Under the pieces are notes generated by a model. That model searched no databases and was not told the origin of the DNA. It was given only the letters and a program-made list of their open reading frames with translations. 64,000 nt of DNA from Vigna angularis (taxonomy: Eukaryota > Streptophyta > Magnoliopsida > Fabales > Fabaceae), in NCBI RefSeq assembly GCF_016808095.1, contig NC_068979.1, positions 15,592,501 through 15,656,500 of the forward strand, given 5' to 3'. Position numbers and translations under genes: made by a program. The stretch's first letter is position 1. The number at the start of each line of letters is the position of its first letter. Shown piece by piece: positions 1 to 14,717 of the stretch.

Positions 1-3000
1 CATGCATACATGAACCCACACATGCTTACATGCATACATACATAGATGAACACATGCTAGTACGCATAGATGCGTAGATGTACACATGCATAACTACATA
101 CGTACATATGCACATGCATACATATGCATGCACACATGACAACATGCACTTATGAATACATTCACACATGCATACATGCACACACGCACACATGCGTACA
201 TTCTTACATGTATACATGGATAGATGCACACATGCGTAGATGCACCCATGCATACACGCATACGTACATATGCACATGCATGCACACATGCACTCATTGA
301 CACAAGCACCCATGCACAAATGAAGACATCAACACACGGATAAATCTACAAATGCATACATTCACACATGCACATACGCACAAATGCACACACACACACA
401 TGCACACATGCATACCTTCACATGCATGCCTGCACATGCATACATGCACACACGCACACGCACACACTCATACATGCACACCTTCACATATGCATAGATG
501 CAAACATGCACACATGCACACATGCACACACACATACATCCACATGAATACAGGCACATGCGCACATGCACACATGCATACATACATATGCATATTCATA
601 CACATGCATGCATACATGAACCCACACAAGCTTACATGCATAGATGCACACATGCTTACATGCATAAATTGATAGATGCACACATGCATAAATGCATACA
701 TGAACCAACACATGCATAAAGGCATAGATGCAACCATGCACAGATTCACACATGCATACCTACATACATACATGTGCACATATGAATACATTCACACATG
801 CCCATATGCACACATGCACACATAAATGAATACATGCACACATGTACACATGCACATATGCACACATGCACACTTGCATAAATGCACATATGCATATCTG
901 CATACATGCATACGTGCATGCATGCATACGTCTATACAGACATATGCACACATGCATACATACATTTGCATATTCATACCCATGGTTGCACACATGCATA
1001 CATAAACACATGCAAACATGCACAAATGAACACTTGTACTCGTGCACACATGGCCATATGCACAAATGCCCACATGCACACATCCACACACGTACACAGG
1101 CATACATGCAGGCATGCACACATGCATAGATACACACATGCATACATGCATAGTGGCACACATGTACACATGCACACATGCCCCCAAGCATAGATGCACA
1201 CATGGATACATGCATCCGTGCAACCACACAAGCATACATGCATACATGCATACATGCATACATGCAAACACACATGCATACATCCATACATGGAAATAGG
1301 AACACCTGCATAGATGCATACATGCATAGATGCACACATGCATACATGCACACATGCATACATGCATACATGCATACGTTTGTTCATCAACACATTGAAA
1401 TATGCGCACACATGCATGCATAAACACATGAAAAACATGCACAAATGAAAATTTGCACCCGTGCACACATGCCCATATGCACAAATGCCCACATGAACAC
1501 ATTCACACATGTACACAAGCATTCATGCATGCATGCACACATGCATACATGCATAGATGCACACACGCACACATACACACATGCACCCAAGCATACACGC
1601 ATACATGCAAACACACATGCATACATTCATAGATGTATTAATGCACACATGCAAAAATGCACAAATGCACACATGGACATAAGAACGCATGCACACGCTC
1701 ACAGGTACACACGCGTACGTGCACATGCATATCTTTCTTCATGCACACATTCAAACATCCATACATGCACACACAGACACATGCACACATGCATACAAGC
1801 ATACATGAACGCACGCACACAAGCATGCATCCACCCATGAATACATGCACACATTTTACACACACACATGGATACATGCACACATGTCACACATACACAC
1901 ACGCGCACAGACATACATGCATACATGCACACATGCCTACACGCACACATGCATACATTCACATGCGCACATATGCACACTCGCAAACACCCATGCACAC
2001 ACGCATACTTACACAATCATACATGCACAACCACACATGCATACATGCACATATGCATACATACATACATACATGCAAACCTACATAGACGCCCACATGC
2101 ATACATGGAAACATGTACACATGCATACATGCACACAAGCATACATGCATAGATCCAGTCATGCACACATGCATACCTACATACGTACATATACACATGC
2201 AATCATATGCATGCGCACATGCATACATGCAAACATGCACATATGCATACATTCATACATGCAACAATGCACATATGCACATATGCACACACGCACCCAT
2301 GCACACATGCATACATGCACACAAGCACCCATTCACACATGCATACAAGCACCCATTCACACATTCAAACGCACACATGCATACAAGCACCCATTCACAC
2401 ATGCATCCAACCATGCATGCACATATAAATACATGCGTACATACATACATACATATGCATATTAAAACACACGCTGACACACATGCATACATGAACCCAC
2501 TCATGCTTACATGTATACATACATAGATGCACACATGCTAGTACACATAGATGCATAGATGTACACATGCATAACCGCATACGTACATATGCACATGCAT
2601 ACACATGCATACATGCAAACATGCAGATATGCATACATTCAAACATGCAACTATACATACATGAACACATGCACAAATACAAAGATGTATAAGTGCACAC
2701 ATGTACACATTCACACATGCACACATGGACACATGAACACATTCACACACGCTCACATGTACACATGCATACGTGCACATGCCTACGTTTATTCATGCAC
2801 ACAGTCAAACATGTGCACACATGCATACATAAACACATGCAAACATACACAAATGAACACTGGCACCCGTGTACACATGGCCATATGCACAAATGCCCAC
2901 ATGCACACATCCACCCACGTACATAAGGATACATGCATGCATGGACACATGCATAGATACACACATGCATACAAGAATAGATGCACATATCTACAAATGC

Positions 3001-5193
3001 ACACATGCACCCAAGCATACATGCACACGTGGATACATGCATCCATGCAACCACACATGCATACATGCAGACACACAAGCATACATCCATACATGGATAG
3101 ATGAACACATGCATAGATGCATACATGCATAGATGCACACATGCATAGATGCACACATGAATACATGCACACATGCATACATGCATACATGCACGTATGC
3201 ATACATGCACCTGCACACATCCACTCATGCATATCCACATGCATATGCAAACGCACACATGCATACAAGCACACATGCATACATGAAAACATGCACATAT
3301 GCATAAATGCATACGTGCATACAAAGGCCCACATGCACACATTCAAACACGTACACAGGCATTCATGCATGCATGCACACATGCATACATGAATAGATGC
3401 ACACATGTACACATGCACACATGCACCCGAGCATACATGCATACATGCAAACACACATGCATACATGCAGATACACATGCATACATCCATAGATGCATAC
3501 ATGCATACGTACATATGCAAATGCATGGACAAATTCATACACATGCATGCATACATGCACGTATGCATACATGTGCATACATGCACATGCACACATGCAC
3601 CCATGCATACATGCATACATCCACACATGCATAAATCTACATTGGCATAAATCTACACATGCCCAGATAAACACATGCACCCATGCACACATGCATACAT
3701 CCACACACGCACACATGCGCAAACGCTTACATGCAAATGCAAATGTAGAGATGCAAACAAGCACACATGCACACATGCATACATGCACATATGCTTATAG
3801 GTATACATGCATACATGCATACATCCATACGTGGATACAAACATATGCACATGCATGCACACATGCATACATACACATGCATATTCATACACATGCTTGC
3901 ACACATGCATACTTCCACACTTCGATAGATGAACACATGCATAGATGCATACATGCATAGATGGACACATGCATAGATGCACACATGCATACATGCATAC
4001 ACATGCATACGTTTATTCATGCACACATTCAAAAATGCGCACACATGCTTACATCAACACATGAAAAACATGCACAAATTAACACATGCATGGGTGCACA
4101 CATGCCCATATGCACAAATGCCCACATGCACACATTCACACACGTACACGAGCATTCAAGCATACATGCACACATGCACACATGCACCCAAGCATACATG
4201 CATACATGAAAACACACATGCGTACATGCATACATGCAGACACACATGCATACATCCATCCATGGATATATGAACACATGCATAATAGGTGCACACATGC
4301 ATACATGCATACGTACATATGCAAATGCATGCACAAATGCATACACATGCATGCATACATGCACGTATGCATACATGTGCATACATGCACATGCACCCAT
4401 GTACACATCCATACATCCACACATGCATAAATCTACAATGGCATAAATCCACACATGCCCACATGGACACATGCACCCATGCACACACGCATACATTCAT
4501 ACACGCATAAATCTACACGCATAAATCTACACATTCATACATTTACACATGCACACATACACATTCGCACACACGCACATATGCACACACGCTTACATGC
4601 AAATGCAAATGCAAACGCAGAGATGCAAACAAGCACACATGCACACATGCATAAATGCACATATGCTTATAGGGATACATGCATACATGCACACACGCAT
4701 AAATCCACACATGCATACATGAACACATGCACACACGTACAATACACACACGCTTACTTGACCATGCAAACGCACACATGCATACAAGCACATATTCACA
4801 CATGCATACAATCATACATGCACATATAAATACATGCATACATGCATACATACATATGCATATTAGTACACACGCTGGCACACATGCATACATGAACCCA
4901 CACATGCTTACATGTATACATACATAGATGCACACATGCTAGTCCTCATAGATGCATAGATGTGCACAAGCTAGTCCTCATAGATGCACATGTATACACA
5001 CGCATGCGCACATGCATACATGAAAACATACAGATATGCATACATGCAACCATACACACATGCACACACGCTCACATGTACACATGCATACGTGCACACG
5101 CATACGTTTATTCATGCACACATTCAAACATGCGCACACACGCATACATAAACACATGCAAACATGCACAAATGAACACTTGCACCCGTGCAC
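1..5193. repeat. Octamer satellite block A (ACATGCAY)n
   Basis: Degenerate tandem array whose base unit is the octamer ACATGCAY, with scattered substitutions such as ACATGCAA, ACATGAAC and ACATAGAT. The plus strand is rich in A and C. The unit alternates purine and pyrimidine and has no stop codon in any frame on either strand, so long meaningless open frames arise throughout. Higher-order words also found in the later blocks occur here, for example GTTTATTCATGCACACATTC near 2785, 4012 and 5104 and ATAAGAACGCATGCACACGC near 1679. The block runs off the left edge of the window and ends at the target duplication TGCAC of the next element. Confidence 0.95.
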
Positions 5194-6494
5194 TGATGGA
5201 CAAATTTATGATCACCAAAATATGATGTCACAAACTTGTTTTACAATCGGCAAGTATGACCGAATCGTTTCAAGTAATAAACTTGGTAAGACCAAGTATC
5301 GTTCTCCCAAAGGACTCACGGCCTAGTTTAGTTATGTGATTTGTTGATTAGCTAAGACTTAAGAATGAAATAATTGGATTTTATATGCAAAAGACGAAAA
5401 TAAACATGTATGCATGAGTGTGATCAATGGCTAAAGCAAAATACAAACACTTTCAATGGAATATATGGATGAGTATGTTGTTGGGGGTCAATTTCATCTT
5501 ATCCACTCTCATATATTTTAGGAATTCAACACTCAAGTCATCATTGTTAATGCCACTCTCTAAATTACCTTGTCAAGAAGGCCTATCTCCAATTACGAGT
5601 TCTTACAATTCCTAGCATTCCTAATAATTAGTTCTTTTAGCACAGGAGCTTAACGACAACCAATATACTATTGGGAGTAATTCCCCGGATCTAGACTTCC
5701 CCGTACGTTCCCGTATCGACAAAATCAATAATCATGCATTGAATGAGTTAAACAAAGCAAGCCTTGAGCAAAGAGGAAAAACCCTAACTAATGATGAAAG
5801 AAAGCATAAGTCTTAGATTAAGATGCAAGCACAAATTCCATATATGAGAGCTTCAAAAGATTACATTGATTCCCCAACAAACCTACAAGGTTTAGTTCAC
5901 CATATTCATGGTGAACCTAGATGAACAATAATGAAAGAATGAAAGATAAAACCCTAAAAAGGTGAAGAGGTAGCCTGAGCATCCAAGATCCTCCTTCAAA
6001 GGGGTGGAAGAGAGAGTGTTTGCTTCGTTCCAGCCAAAGATACAAACCCTAGGAAACCCTAAAGCTTATATACTATTCGTAAATTACAGAAAATTAGGCC
6101 CAAGCCCAAAAATAGTGCCGCTCAGCGGTAAAGTACCGCTCAGCGGTGAGTGCGTGAGTAGTTTTCTCCCCTCAGCGGCCATTTTGCCCCTCAGCGGATC
6201 TCCCGTGAGCTCCTGAGTGCCGCTCAGCGGTAAACTGCCGCTCAGCGCCAATTGCGGCTTCTCCTTTTGCACTTTTTGATGTCTTCTTTGATTTCATCTC
6301 TCTCCTTCTTCACTTCTTTCACTAAATTCACCTTAAAACCTGCACAAAAACACTGAAATCAAGCATAAACCTGTCCAGCTCTCTTATTTATGAAAATATG
6401 AATAAAAGCATGATTTCAAGCTAGTTTCTAAGTATAAAGGTTGCTTTTAGTATCAATTTTAAGCATGAAAATAACAGTTTTTCAATTGTTATCC
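5194..6494 (-). mobile_element. Solo LTR, Ty3/gypsy (Athila/Tat-type) family 1, copy 1
   Basis: A 1301-bp unit with no coding capacity, flanked by the perfect 5-bp direct repeat TGCAC (5189-5193 and 6495-6499), which is a target-site duplication. Read on the minus strand it is an LTR of the same family as the 5' LTR beginning at 43181. Its plus-strand left end TGATGGACAAATTTATGATC corresponds to the inverted LTR terminus and its right end GTTATCC to the inverted LTR start. The last base differs from the expected terminal CA/TG (C for A), a small end mutation. It shares with the other copies the segment near 5250-5330 that precedes the primer site in the fuller copy. Having one LTR with intact target duplications indicates recombination between two former LTRs. 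Open frames inside it are not conserved in other copies and are not called. Confidence 0.92.
6118..6249. repeat. CCGCTCAGCGG palindrome cluster in solo LTR copy 1
   Basis: Several copies of the 11-bp palindrome CCGCTCAGCGG or its half forms (CCCCTCAGCGG) lie within about 130 bp. In LTR orientation they are upstream of the transcribed part. Each copy can form a short stem. The same cluster occurs at 17287-17400, 43547-43672 and 50813-50877. Confidence 0.88.
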
Positions 6495-9400
6495 TGCACA
6501 CATGGCTATATGCACAAATGCCCACATGCACACATACATATGCATATTCATACACATGCTTGCACCATTGCATACATGAACCCACACATGCATACATGCA
6601 TAGATGCTCACATGCTTACATGCATAGATGCACAAGTGCATAAGTACATTTGTACATATGCACATGCATCCACATGCATGCACACATGCATACATTCAAA
6701 CATGCACATATGCAGACATTCATACATGCATTGATGCACACATGCAAAAATGGACAAATGTAGACATGTATACGTGCACACGTGCACATATGCACACATC
6801 CACAGATGCACACATGGACATAAGAACGCATGCACACACTCACAGGTACACACGCGTATGTGCACATGCATACGCTTCTTCATGCACCCATTCAAACATC
6901 CATACATGCACACATGCATACACATTTGCATACATGTACACATGGACACATCCACACATGCATACAAGCATACGTGAACGCACGCACACAAGCATGCATG
7001 CACCCATGCATACATGCACACATGTCAAAGGTACACATTCACACACACATAAATGAACACACGCACACAGACATACATGCATACATGCACACATGCATAC
7101 ACGCACACATGCTTAAATGCACGTGCGCATATATGCACACTCACACAAACCCATGCACACATACATACTTACACAATCATACATGCACAACCACACATGC
7201 ATACACGCGCATACGCATACATGCATACATGCAAACCTACATAGACACACACACGCATACATGGAAACATGTACACATGCACACATGAACACTTGGATAC
7301 AATACACATGCTTTCACACATGCATACATGAACCCACACATACTTTCAAGCATACATACATACATGCATACAAGCATGCATGCATAAATGCAGTCATGCA
7401 CACATGCATACCTACATACATACATATACACATGCAATCATATGCAAGCGCACATGCATACATGCAAACATGCACATATGCATACATTCATACATGCAAC
7501 AATGAAGGCATGCACACAAGCACCCATGCACACATGCATACATGCACACACGCATAAATCCACATATGCATACATGAACACATTCACACACATACAATGC
7601 ACACACGCTTACATGCACATGCAAACGCACATATGCATACAACATGCATACATCAACCCACACATGGTTACATGTATACATACATAGATGCACACATGCT
7701 AGTACACATAGATGCATAGATGTACATAGTCATAATTGCATACGTACATATGCACATGCATACACATGCATGCGCACATGCATACATGCAAACATGCATA
7801 TATGCACCTATACATACATGAACACATGCACAAATGCACAAATACAAAGATGTATACGTGCATACAGCTACACATCCACACATGCACAAATGGACGCATG
7901 AACACATGCATACATGCTGAAATCTACACATGCATATGTGCACATGCATACGTTTCTTCATGCACACATTCAAACATGCGCACACATGCATACATAAACA
8001 CACGCAAACATGCACAAATGAACACTTGAATCCGTCCACACATGACCATATGCACAAATGCCCACATGCACACATCCACACACGTACACAGGCATACATG
8101 CATGCATCCACACCTGCATAGATACACACATGCATACATGCATAGATGCACACATGTACACCTGCACACATGCATCCAAGCATACATGCACACATGGATA
8201 CATGCATCCACACATGCATACATGCATATATGCAAACACACATGCATACATCCATACATGGATAGATGAACACATGCATAGATGCATACATGCATAGTTG
8301 CATACATGCATACATGCACACATGCATACATGCATACATGCATACACATGCATGCATAAACATGCATGCATACATGCATGTATGCATACATGCACATATG
8401 CATACATGCATAGATTCACACATGCATACATGCATGTATGCATACATGCACATGCACACATCCACTCATGCATATGCACACGGAGACACGCTTACATGCA
8501 TATGCAAACGCACACATGCATACAAGCACACATGCACCCATGCGTAAATGCATACGTGCATACAAAGGCCCACATGCACACATTCACACACGTACACAGG
8601 CATTCATGCAGGCATGCGCACATGCGTAAATGCACACATGCATAAATGCATAGATGCACACATGCACTCAAGCATACATGCACATATGCATACATCCAAC
8701 ATGCACATATGCAAACACACATGCTTATATGCATACATGCAGACACACTTGCATACATCCATACATGGATATATGAACACATGCATAGCCGCATACATGC
8801 ATAGATCCAGACATGCATACATGCATACATGCATATGCAAATGCATCGACATGCATGCATACATGCACGTATGCATACATGCACATGCACAAATGCACCC
8901 ATGCACACATGCATACATCCACACACGCATAAATGCAGATTGGCATAAATCCACACATGCCCACATGGACACATGCACCCATGCACACATGTATAAATCT
9001 ACACATGCATACATCTACACATGCACACATCCACACATGAACACGCTCACAAGTACACAGCACACATGCATACATACATAGATGCTCACATGCTTACACG
9101 CATAGATGCACAAATGCATAAATACATACGTACTTATGCACATGCATCCAAATGCATGCACACATGCATTCATTCAAACGTGCACATATGCATACATTCA
9201 TACATGCATTAATGCACACATTCAAAAATGCACAAATGCAAAAATGCAGACATGTATACGTGCACACATGCACACATCCACACATGAACACGCTCACAAG
9301 TACACACCCATTCGTGCACATGCATATGTTTCTTCCTGCACACATTTAAAAATCCATACATACACACATGCATACATACATGCCGGCTCATTTGCATACA

Positions 9401-11273
9401 TGTACACATGGACACATGCACACATGCATACATGCACACATACATACATGCACACATGAACGCATGCACACAAGCATACATGCACCCATGCATACATGCA
9501 CACATGTCTCAAGCACACATGCATACATGCACATTTGTCATAGGGACACATGCACACACGCATAAATGAACACACGCACACAGGCATACATGCATACATG
9601 CACATATGCATAGACACACAGATGCACACATGCATACATGCACATGCACACATATGCACACTCATACACACCCATGCACACATGCATACTTACACAATCA
9701 TACATGCACAACCACACATGGATACATGCAAACCTGCATAGACGCAAACATGGAGATATGCATACATTCATACATGCACCTATACATACATGAACACATG
9801 CACAAATACACAAATACAAAGATGTATACGTGCACACATGTACACATCCAGACATGCACACATGGACACGTGAACACATGCACACAGTCTAACATGTACA
9901 CACGCATACGTGCACATGCATACGTTTATTCATGCACACATCCAAACATGCAAACACATGCATACATAAACACATGAAAAACACGCACCAATGAACAGTT
10001 GCACCTGTGCACACATGGCCATATGCACTAATGGCCACATGCAAACATTCACACACGTACACAGGCATTCTTGGATGCATGCACACATGCATTCATGGAT
10101 AGATGCACACATGTACACATGCACCCATGCACCCAAGCATACATGCACACATGCATACTTGCATACATGCACACACACTTGCATACATCTATACATGGAT
10201 ATATGAACACATGCATAGCTGCATACATGAATAGATGCACACATGCACACATGCATACATGCATACGTACATATGCAAATGCATACACATGCATGCATAC
10301 ATGCACGTATGCATACATGTGCATCCATGCACATGCACACATGCACACATGCATACATCGACACACGCATAAATACACATTGGAATAAATTCACACATGC
10401 CCACATGGAGACATGCACCTATGCACACATGCATACATCTACACATGCCCACATATTTCACTCTCACACATGCACACATGCACACACGCTTACATGCAAA
10501 TGCAAACGCAAACGTAGAGATCCAAACAAGCACACATGCACACATCCATACATGCACATATGCATATAGGCATACATGCATACATCCATACGTGCATACA
10601 GACATATGAACACGCATGCACACATGCATACATACATATGAATATTCATACACATGCTTGCACCATTGCATACATGAACCCACACATGCATACATGCACA
10701 GATGCTCACATGCTTACAAACGTAGATGCACAAATGCATAAGTACATACGTACATATGCACATGCATCCACACGCATGCACACATCATACATTCAAACAT
10801 GCATATATGCATACATTCATACATGCATTGATGCACACATGCAAAAATGCACAAATGCAGACATGTATACATGCACACATGCACACATCCACACATCCAC
10901 ACATGCACACATGGACATAAGAACGCATGCACACGCTCATAGATACAGACGCGTACGTGCACATGCATACGTTTCTTCATGCACACATTCAAACATCCAT
11001 ACATGCACACATGCATGCATACACGCATGCACATGTGCATACATATACACACGGACACATGCACACATGCATACAGGCATACACGCACACATACGTACAT
11101 CATGCACACATGTCACAAGCACACATGCATACATGGACATATGTCACAGGCACACATGCACACACGAATAAATGAACACACGCACACAGGCATACATGCA
11201 TACATGCACACATGCATAGACACATAGATGCACACATGCATACATGCACATGAGAACATATGCACACTCACAC
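6495..11273. repeat. Octamer satellite block B
   Basis: Continuation of the ACATGCAY satellite after the solo LTR, in the same strand sense. Marker words seen in other blocks recur, such as ATAAGAACGCATGCACACGC near 10917 and its variant near 6821, and a GTAGAGATCCAAACAAGCAC variant near 10513. The block ends abruptly within the common satellite phrase GCACACTCACAC at about 11273, where retrotransposon gag sequence begins with no visible LTR or target duplication. Confidence 0.94.
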
Positions 11274-11308
11274 AATATAGTAGTCATCACAATGATGACC
11301 ACTATGAA

Positions 11309-11512
11309 ATGCCTCCTAGAAGACATCATAGAGTTAGAGAGCACCATCCAAGAGAGCCCAAAATTGATCTTCCTTCCTTTCATGGAAAGGATGATGTGGA
11401 AGAATACCTAGAATGGGAAATGAAAGTTGAGCAATTTTTTGAGTGCCACCAAATAGATGATGAAAAGAGAGTCACCATGGCAAATATGAAGATCAAATTG
11501 TTTGTGATATAG
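11309..11512 (+). pseudogene. gag: gag N-terminal fragment of the chromovirus
   Basis: The frame starts at the ATG at 11309 (start MPPRRHHRVR) and runs 67 codons to a TAG. The text KIDLPSFHGKDDVEEYLEWE is the conserved start of the plant chromovirus gag (capsid) domain, where a KIDLP.FHGK..VE.YL.WE pattern is usual. A full gag continues for several hundred residues with a CCHC zinc knuckle; here it breaks at about residue 58 (near 11480). The sequence then continues, in another frame, as protease, so an internal deletion joined gag to protease out of frame. The upstream frame extends into satellite, which is fortuitous. Confidence 0.8.
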
Positions 11513-11772
11513 TACCAATGGAAGCTGGGCACATATTACTTGGAAGACCTTGGCAATATGATAAGCAAGCTCTACATGATTGAGTCACCAACAAAATCAC
11601 CATTCAACACAAGGGAAAGAAAATTATTTTGTGTCCTCTTACACCCTTACAAGTAAGAGAGGACCAAATAATTCTTAAAAAGAAGTTGGATGGAGAAAAG
11701 AAAAGTAGGAAAGAAAGAAAGGAGAAGACCATGAATTTGGTAACCCATGCCTCAAATAAAGAAGTTGTCTAA
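11482..11772 (+). pseudogene. Retroviral-type aspartic protease C-terminal fragment with linker
   Basis: Read from AAA at 11482 the frame gives a protease C-terminus ending CDIVPMEAGHILLGRPWQYD, which contains the ILLGRPW motif of plant Ty3/gypsy proteases. The catalytic D-S/T-G triad lies in the deleted part. An in-frame TGA (11581-11583) occurs where families normally have glycine in HDGxTNK, and a TAA (11770-11772) separates this stretch from the polymerase frame. The same frame then continues into RT, so protease and polymerase were once one polyprotein, as is usual for chromoviruses. The linker near 11690-11740 is lysine-rich. Confidence 0.78.
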
Positions 11773-11781
11773 CCTCAAACT

Positions 11782-14667
11782 TTGAACATTTCTAAAAATC
11801 TTTTTCTTGGACAACCTCATTTTCTTCTCTATTGCAAAGAGGCATTTGTTTCAATCACTCGTGAACTTGGTTCTCTACCAAAGGGGTTGCAAAAACTTTT
11901 AAAGGAATTTGATGATGTATTTCCCAAAGAGGTACCAAGTGGAATACCACCTTTGAGGGGAATAGAACATCAAATAGATTTGGTGCCTGGGGCAAGCCTA
12001 CCCAATAGGCCAGCCTATAGAACCAACCCCATGGAAACAAAAGAAATAGAGAAACAAGTTAATGAATTATTGAACAAAGGGTGGATCCAAAAGAGTTTAA
12101 GTCCTTGTGTTGTGCCTGTGTTGTTGGTCCCTAAAAAGGATGGAACTTGGAGAATGTGTACAGATTGTAGGGCCATCAACAACATAACTATCAAGTATAG
12201 GCACCCCATTCCTAGGGTAGATGATATGCTGGATGAATTACATGGAGCAAATCTTTTCACCAAAATTGATCTCAAAAGCGGATACCATCAAATAAGAATT
12301 CATGATGGAGATGAATGGAAAACTGCTTTTAAGACTAAGTTTGGTTTGTATGAATGGTTAGTCATGCCCTTTGGCTTGACCAATGCTCCAAGTACATTCA
12401 TGAGATTAATGAATCAAGTCCTTAGGGAATGCATAGGAAGATTTGTAGTGGTCTATTTTGATGACATCTTAATTTATAGTCAAAGTCTTCAAGAGCACCT
12501 TAACCATATCAAAGAAGTCTTGCTTCTTCTTAGAGAACATAATCTCTTTGCCAACTTTGACAAATGTACTTTTTGTCAAGAAAGTGTGATTTTCCTTGGT
12601 TTCAAAGTTGGAAAAGAAGGTGTACATGTTGATCCAGAGAAGATCAAGGCTATACAAGAATGGCCAACCCCTAAAAATGTAGGAGAGGTGAGAAGTTTTC
12701 ACGGGTTAGCAAGTTTTTATAGAAGATTTGTGAAAGACTTCTCCACCATAACTGCTCCTTTAAATGAGCTAGTCAAGAAAGATATGCCTTTTCTTTGGGG
12801 TGATAAGCAAGAGTTGTCTTTTGAGACTTTGAAACACAAGTTAACTCATGCACCTATTCTAGTTTTGCCTGATTTTTCCAAAGCCTTTGAACTAGAATTT
12901 GATGCATCTTGGGTAGGTATAGGAGCTGTTTTAATACAAGGAGGACATCCCGTAGCTTACTTCAGTGAAAAACTTAGGGGGCCTACCTTGAAGTATCCTA
13001 CCTATGACAAAGAGTTGTATGCCCTCATTAGAGCTTTAAAAACTTGGGAGCATTACTTGGTAATTAGAGAATTCATCATACACACTGACCATGAATCTCT
13101 CAACTACATTAAAGGACAAGCAAAGCTAAACAAAAGACATGCAAAGTGGGTGGAATACCTGGAGCAATTTCCCTATGTCATCAAACACAAAAAGGGGAGT
13201 ACTAATGTTGTTGCAGATGCTTTATCTAGAAGACATGCATTATTAGTAACCCTAGGATCCCAAATATTAGGATTTGATGACATAAAAGAGTTATATGAAA
13301 ATGATGAAACATTTGCATCCAGTTATTCATCATGTCTTAAGAAGCCTTTTGATGGATTCTATCTTTCTAAGGGGTATCTTTTTAGTAAAGGAAAACTTTG
13401 TATACCCCAAGGATCCATTAGAAAACTTCTTATCAAAGAGAGTCATGGAGGAGGACTCATGGGCCATCATGTAGTTGATAAAACTCTAAACATTTTGAAA
13501 AGTAAATTTTATTGGCCACACATGAGAATATATGTTCAAAGGCATTGTTCTAAATGTATAGCTTATTTACAAGCTAAGTCCAAAATTATGCCTCATGGAC
13601 TCTATACACCTCTTCCTATAGCTAATACCCCTTGGGAGGACATAAGCATGGACTTTGTGTTAGGATTGCCAAGAACTCAAAGGGGGTATGATTCTATATT
13701 TATGGTAGTAGATCGTTTTAGTAAAATGGCTCATTTTATACCCTGCCACAAAGTAGATGATGCTAGTTATATCTCTAGACTCTTCTTTAAAGAAATAGTG
13801 AGATTGCATGGCTTACCCAAAACTATAGTGTCTGATAGAGATGTGAAGTTCCTAAGCCATTTTTGGAAAACTTTATGGGAAAAGCTTGGAACTAAACTTC
13901 TATTTTCTACTACATGTCACCCACAAACTGATGGGCAAACTGAAGTAGTAAATAGATCTTTATCTACATTATTAAGGGTAATATTAAGAGGTAATAACAA
14001 ATCTTGGGATGAACATCTACCTCATATTGAATTTGCTTGTAATAGAGTAGTCCACAAGACTACTAATCTTTCTCCTTTTGAGGTTGTTTATGGTTTTAAC
14101 CCTATCACACCTCTTGATTTACTACCTCTTCCAGAATCATCTTCTTTTCTTCATAAAGAAGGTGCTTCTAAAGCGGAGTTCATCAAGAAGTTACATGAGA
14201 AAGTCAAAATCCAAATTGAAAAGCAAACTAAAAAATATGCAGAATACAACAACAAAGGGAGAAAGAAAATAGTTTTTGAAAAAGGAGACCTAGTTTGGCT
14301 TCATTTGAGAAAGGAAAGATTTCCCTCTCAAAGGAAGTCCAAACTTAGTCCAAGAGGAGATGGTCCATTCAAGGTGGTCAAAAAGATAAATGATAATGCA
14401 TACATCTTAGATCTCCCTGAAAGTTATGGTGTCAGTCATACTTTTAACATCTGCGACTTAATTCCTTTCACAAGGAATGATCAACAGGTTGAAGCATATT
14501 TGAGGACAAATCCTTTTCAAGAGGGAGGGTCTGATGGAAGACCGTCTAAGACACACATTGGACCTCTTACTAGAGCCATGGCAAAGAGGATTCAAGAGGA
14601 AGAAGGATCACCTACCATTTTGCTTCTATGGAAGGTAATTTACATTAATCCTTCTTCCCATAATTAA
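11782..14667 (+). CDS. pol: Ty3/gypsy pol polyprotein: RT, RNase H, integrase
   Basis: Open frame of 961 codons; position 11782 is TTG, not a true start, and the frame is open from 11773. RT occupies about residues 90-270, with [17 protein letters not shown], then [11 protein letters not shown], and the active-site YFDD at 225-228. RNase H follows (FDAS near 373, KEL near 409, HTDHES near 435, ADALSR near 477). The integrase has a zinc-binding HHCC region (residues about 554-595, GHH then CSKC) and a catalytic triad at D624, D685 and E721, which gives the exact DD35E spacing. A GDGPF motif near 858 and the tail [10 protein letters not shown]...[10 protein letters not shown] complete it. The enzymes would copy element RNA into DNA and insert it. 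The catalytic residues appear intact, but without gag, most of the protease and a 5' LTR the element cannot act on its own. CRM assignment is inferred from motif similarity. Confidence 0.9.
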   Translation: MNISKNLFLGQPHFLLYCKEAFVSITRELGSLPKGLQKLLKEFDDVFPKEVPSGIPPLRGIEHQIDLVPGASLPNRPAYRTNPMETKEIEKQVNELLNKGWIQKSLSPCVVPVLLVPKKDGTWRMCTDCRAINNITIKYRHPIPRVDDMLDELHGANLFTKIDLKSGYHQIRIHDGDEWKTAFKTKFGLYEWLVMPFGLTNAPSTFMRLMNQVLRECIGRFVVVYFDDILIYSQSLQEHLNHIKEVLLLLREHNLFANFDKCTFCQESVIFLGFKVGKEGVHVDPEKIKAIQEWPTPKNVGEVRSFHGLASFYRRFVKDFSTITAPLNELVKKDMPFLWGDKQELSFETLKHKLTHAPILVLPDFSKAFELEFDASWVGIGAVLIQGGHPVAYFSEKLRGPTLKYPTYDKELYALIRALKTWEHYLVIREFIIHTDHESLNYIKGQAKLNKRHAKWVEYLEQFPYVIKHKKGSTNVVADALSRRHALLVTLGSQILGFDDIKELYENDETFASSYSSCLKKPFDGFYLSKGYLFSKGKLCIPQGSIRKLLIKESHGGGLMGHHVVDKTLNILKSKFYWPHMRIYVQRHCSKCIAYLQAKSKIMPHGLYTPLPIANTPWEDISMDFVLGLPRTQRGYDSIFMVVDRFSKMAHFIPCHKVDDASYISRLFFKEIVRLHGLPKTIVSDRDVKFLSHFWKTLWEKLGTKLLFSTTCHPQTDGQTEVVNRSLSTLLRVILRGNNKSWDEHLPHIEFACNRVVHKTTNLSPFEVVYGFNPITPLDLLPLPESSSFLHKEGASKAEFIKKLHEKVKIQIEKQTKKYAEYNNKGRKKIVFEKGDLVWLHLRKERFPSQRKSKLSPRGDGPFKVVKKINDNAYILDLPESYGVSHTFNICDLIPFTRNDQQVEAYLRTNPFQEGGSDGRPSKTHIGPLTRAMAKRIQEEEGSPTILLLWKVIYINPSSHN

Positions 14668-14717
14668 AAGCACATTTTTCTTTGCTTTGTAGGATTAATA
14701 AAATTGAAGGGAGCAGC

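Noticed and set aside
1..5193. Telomeric or interstitial telomere repeat
   Set aside because: No TTTAGGG or CCCTAAA tandem runs; the unit is ACATGCAY.
5427..6272. Short open frames in the solo LTR (also near 16578-17424)
   Set aside because: Not conserved between the LTR copies, no domain, and partly made of the palindrome repeats read as LPLSG.
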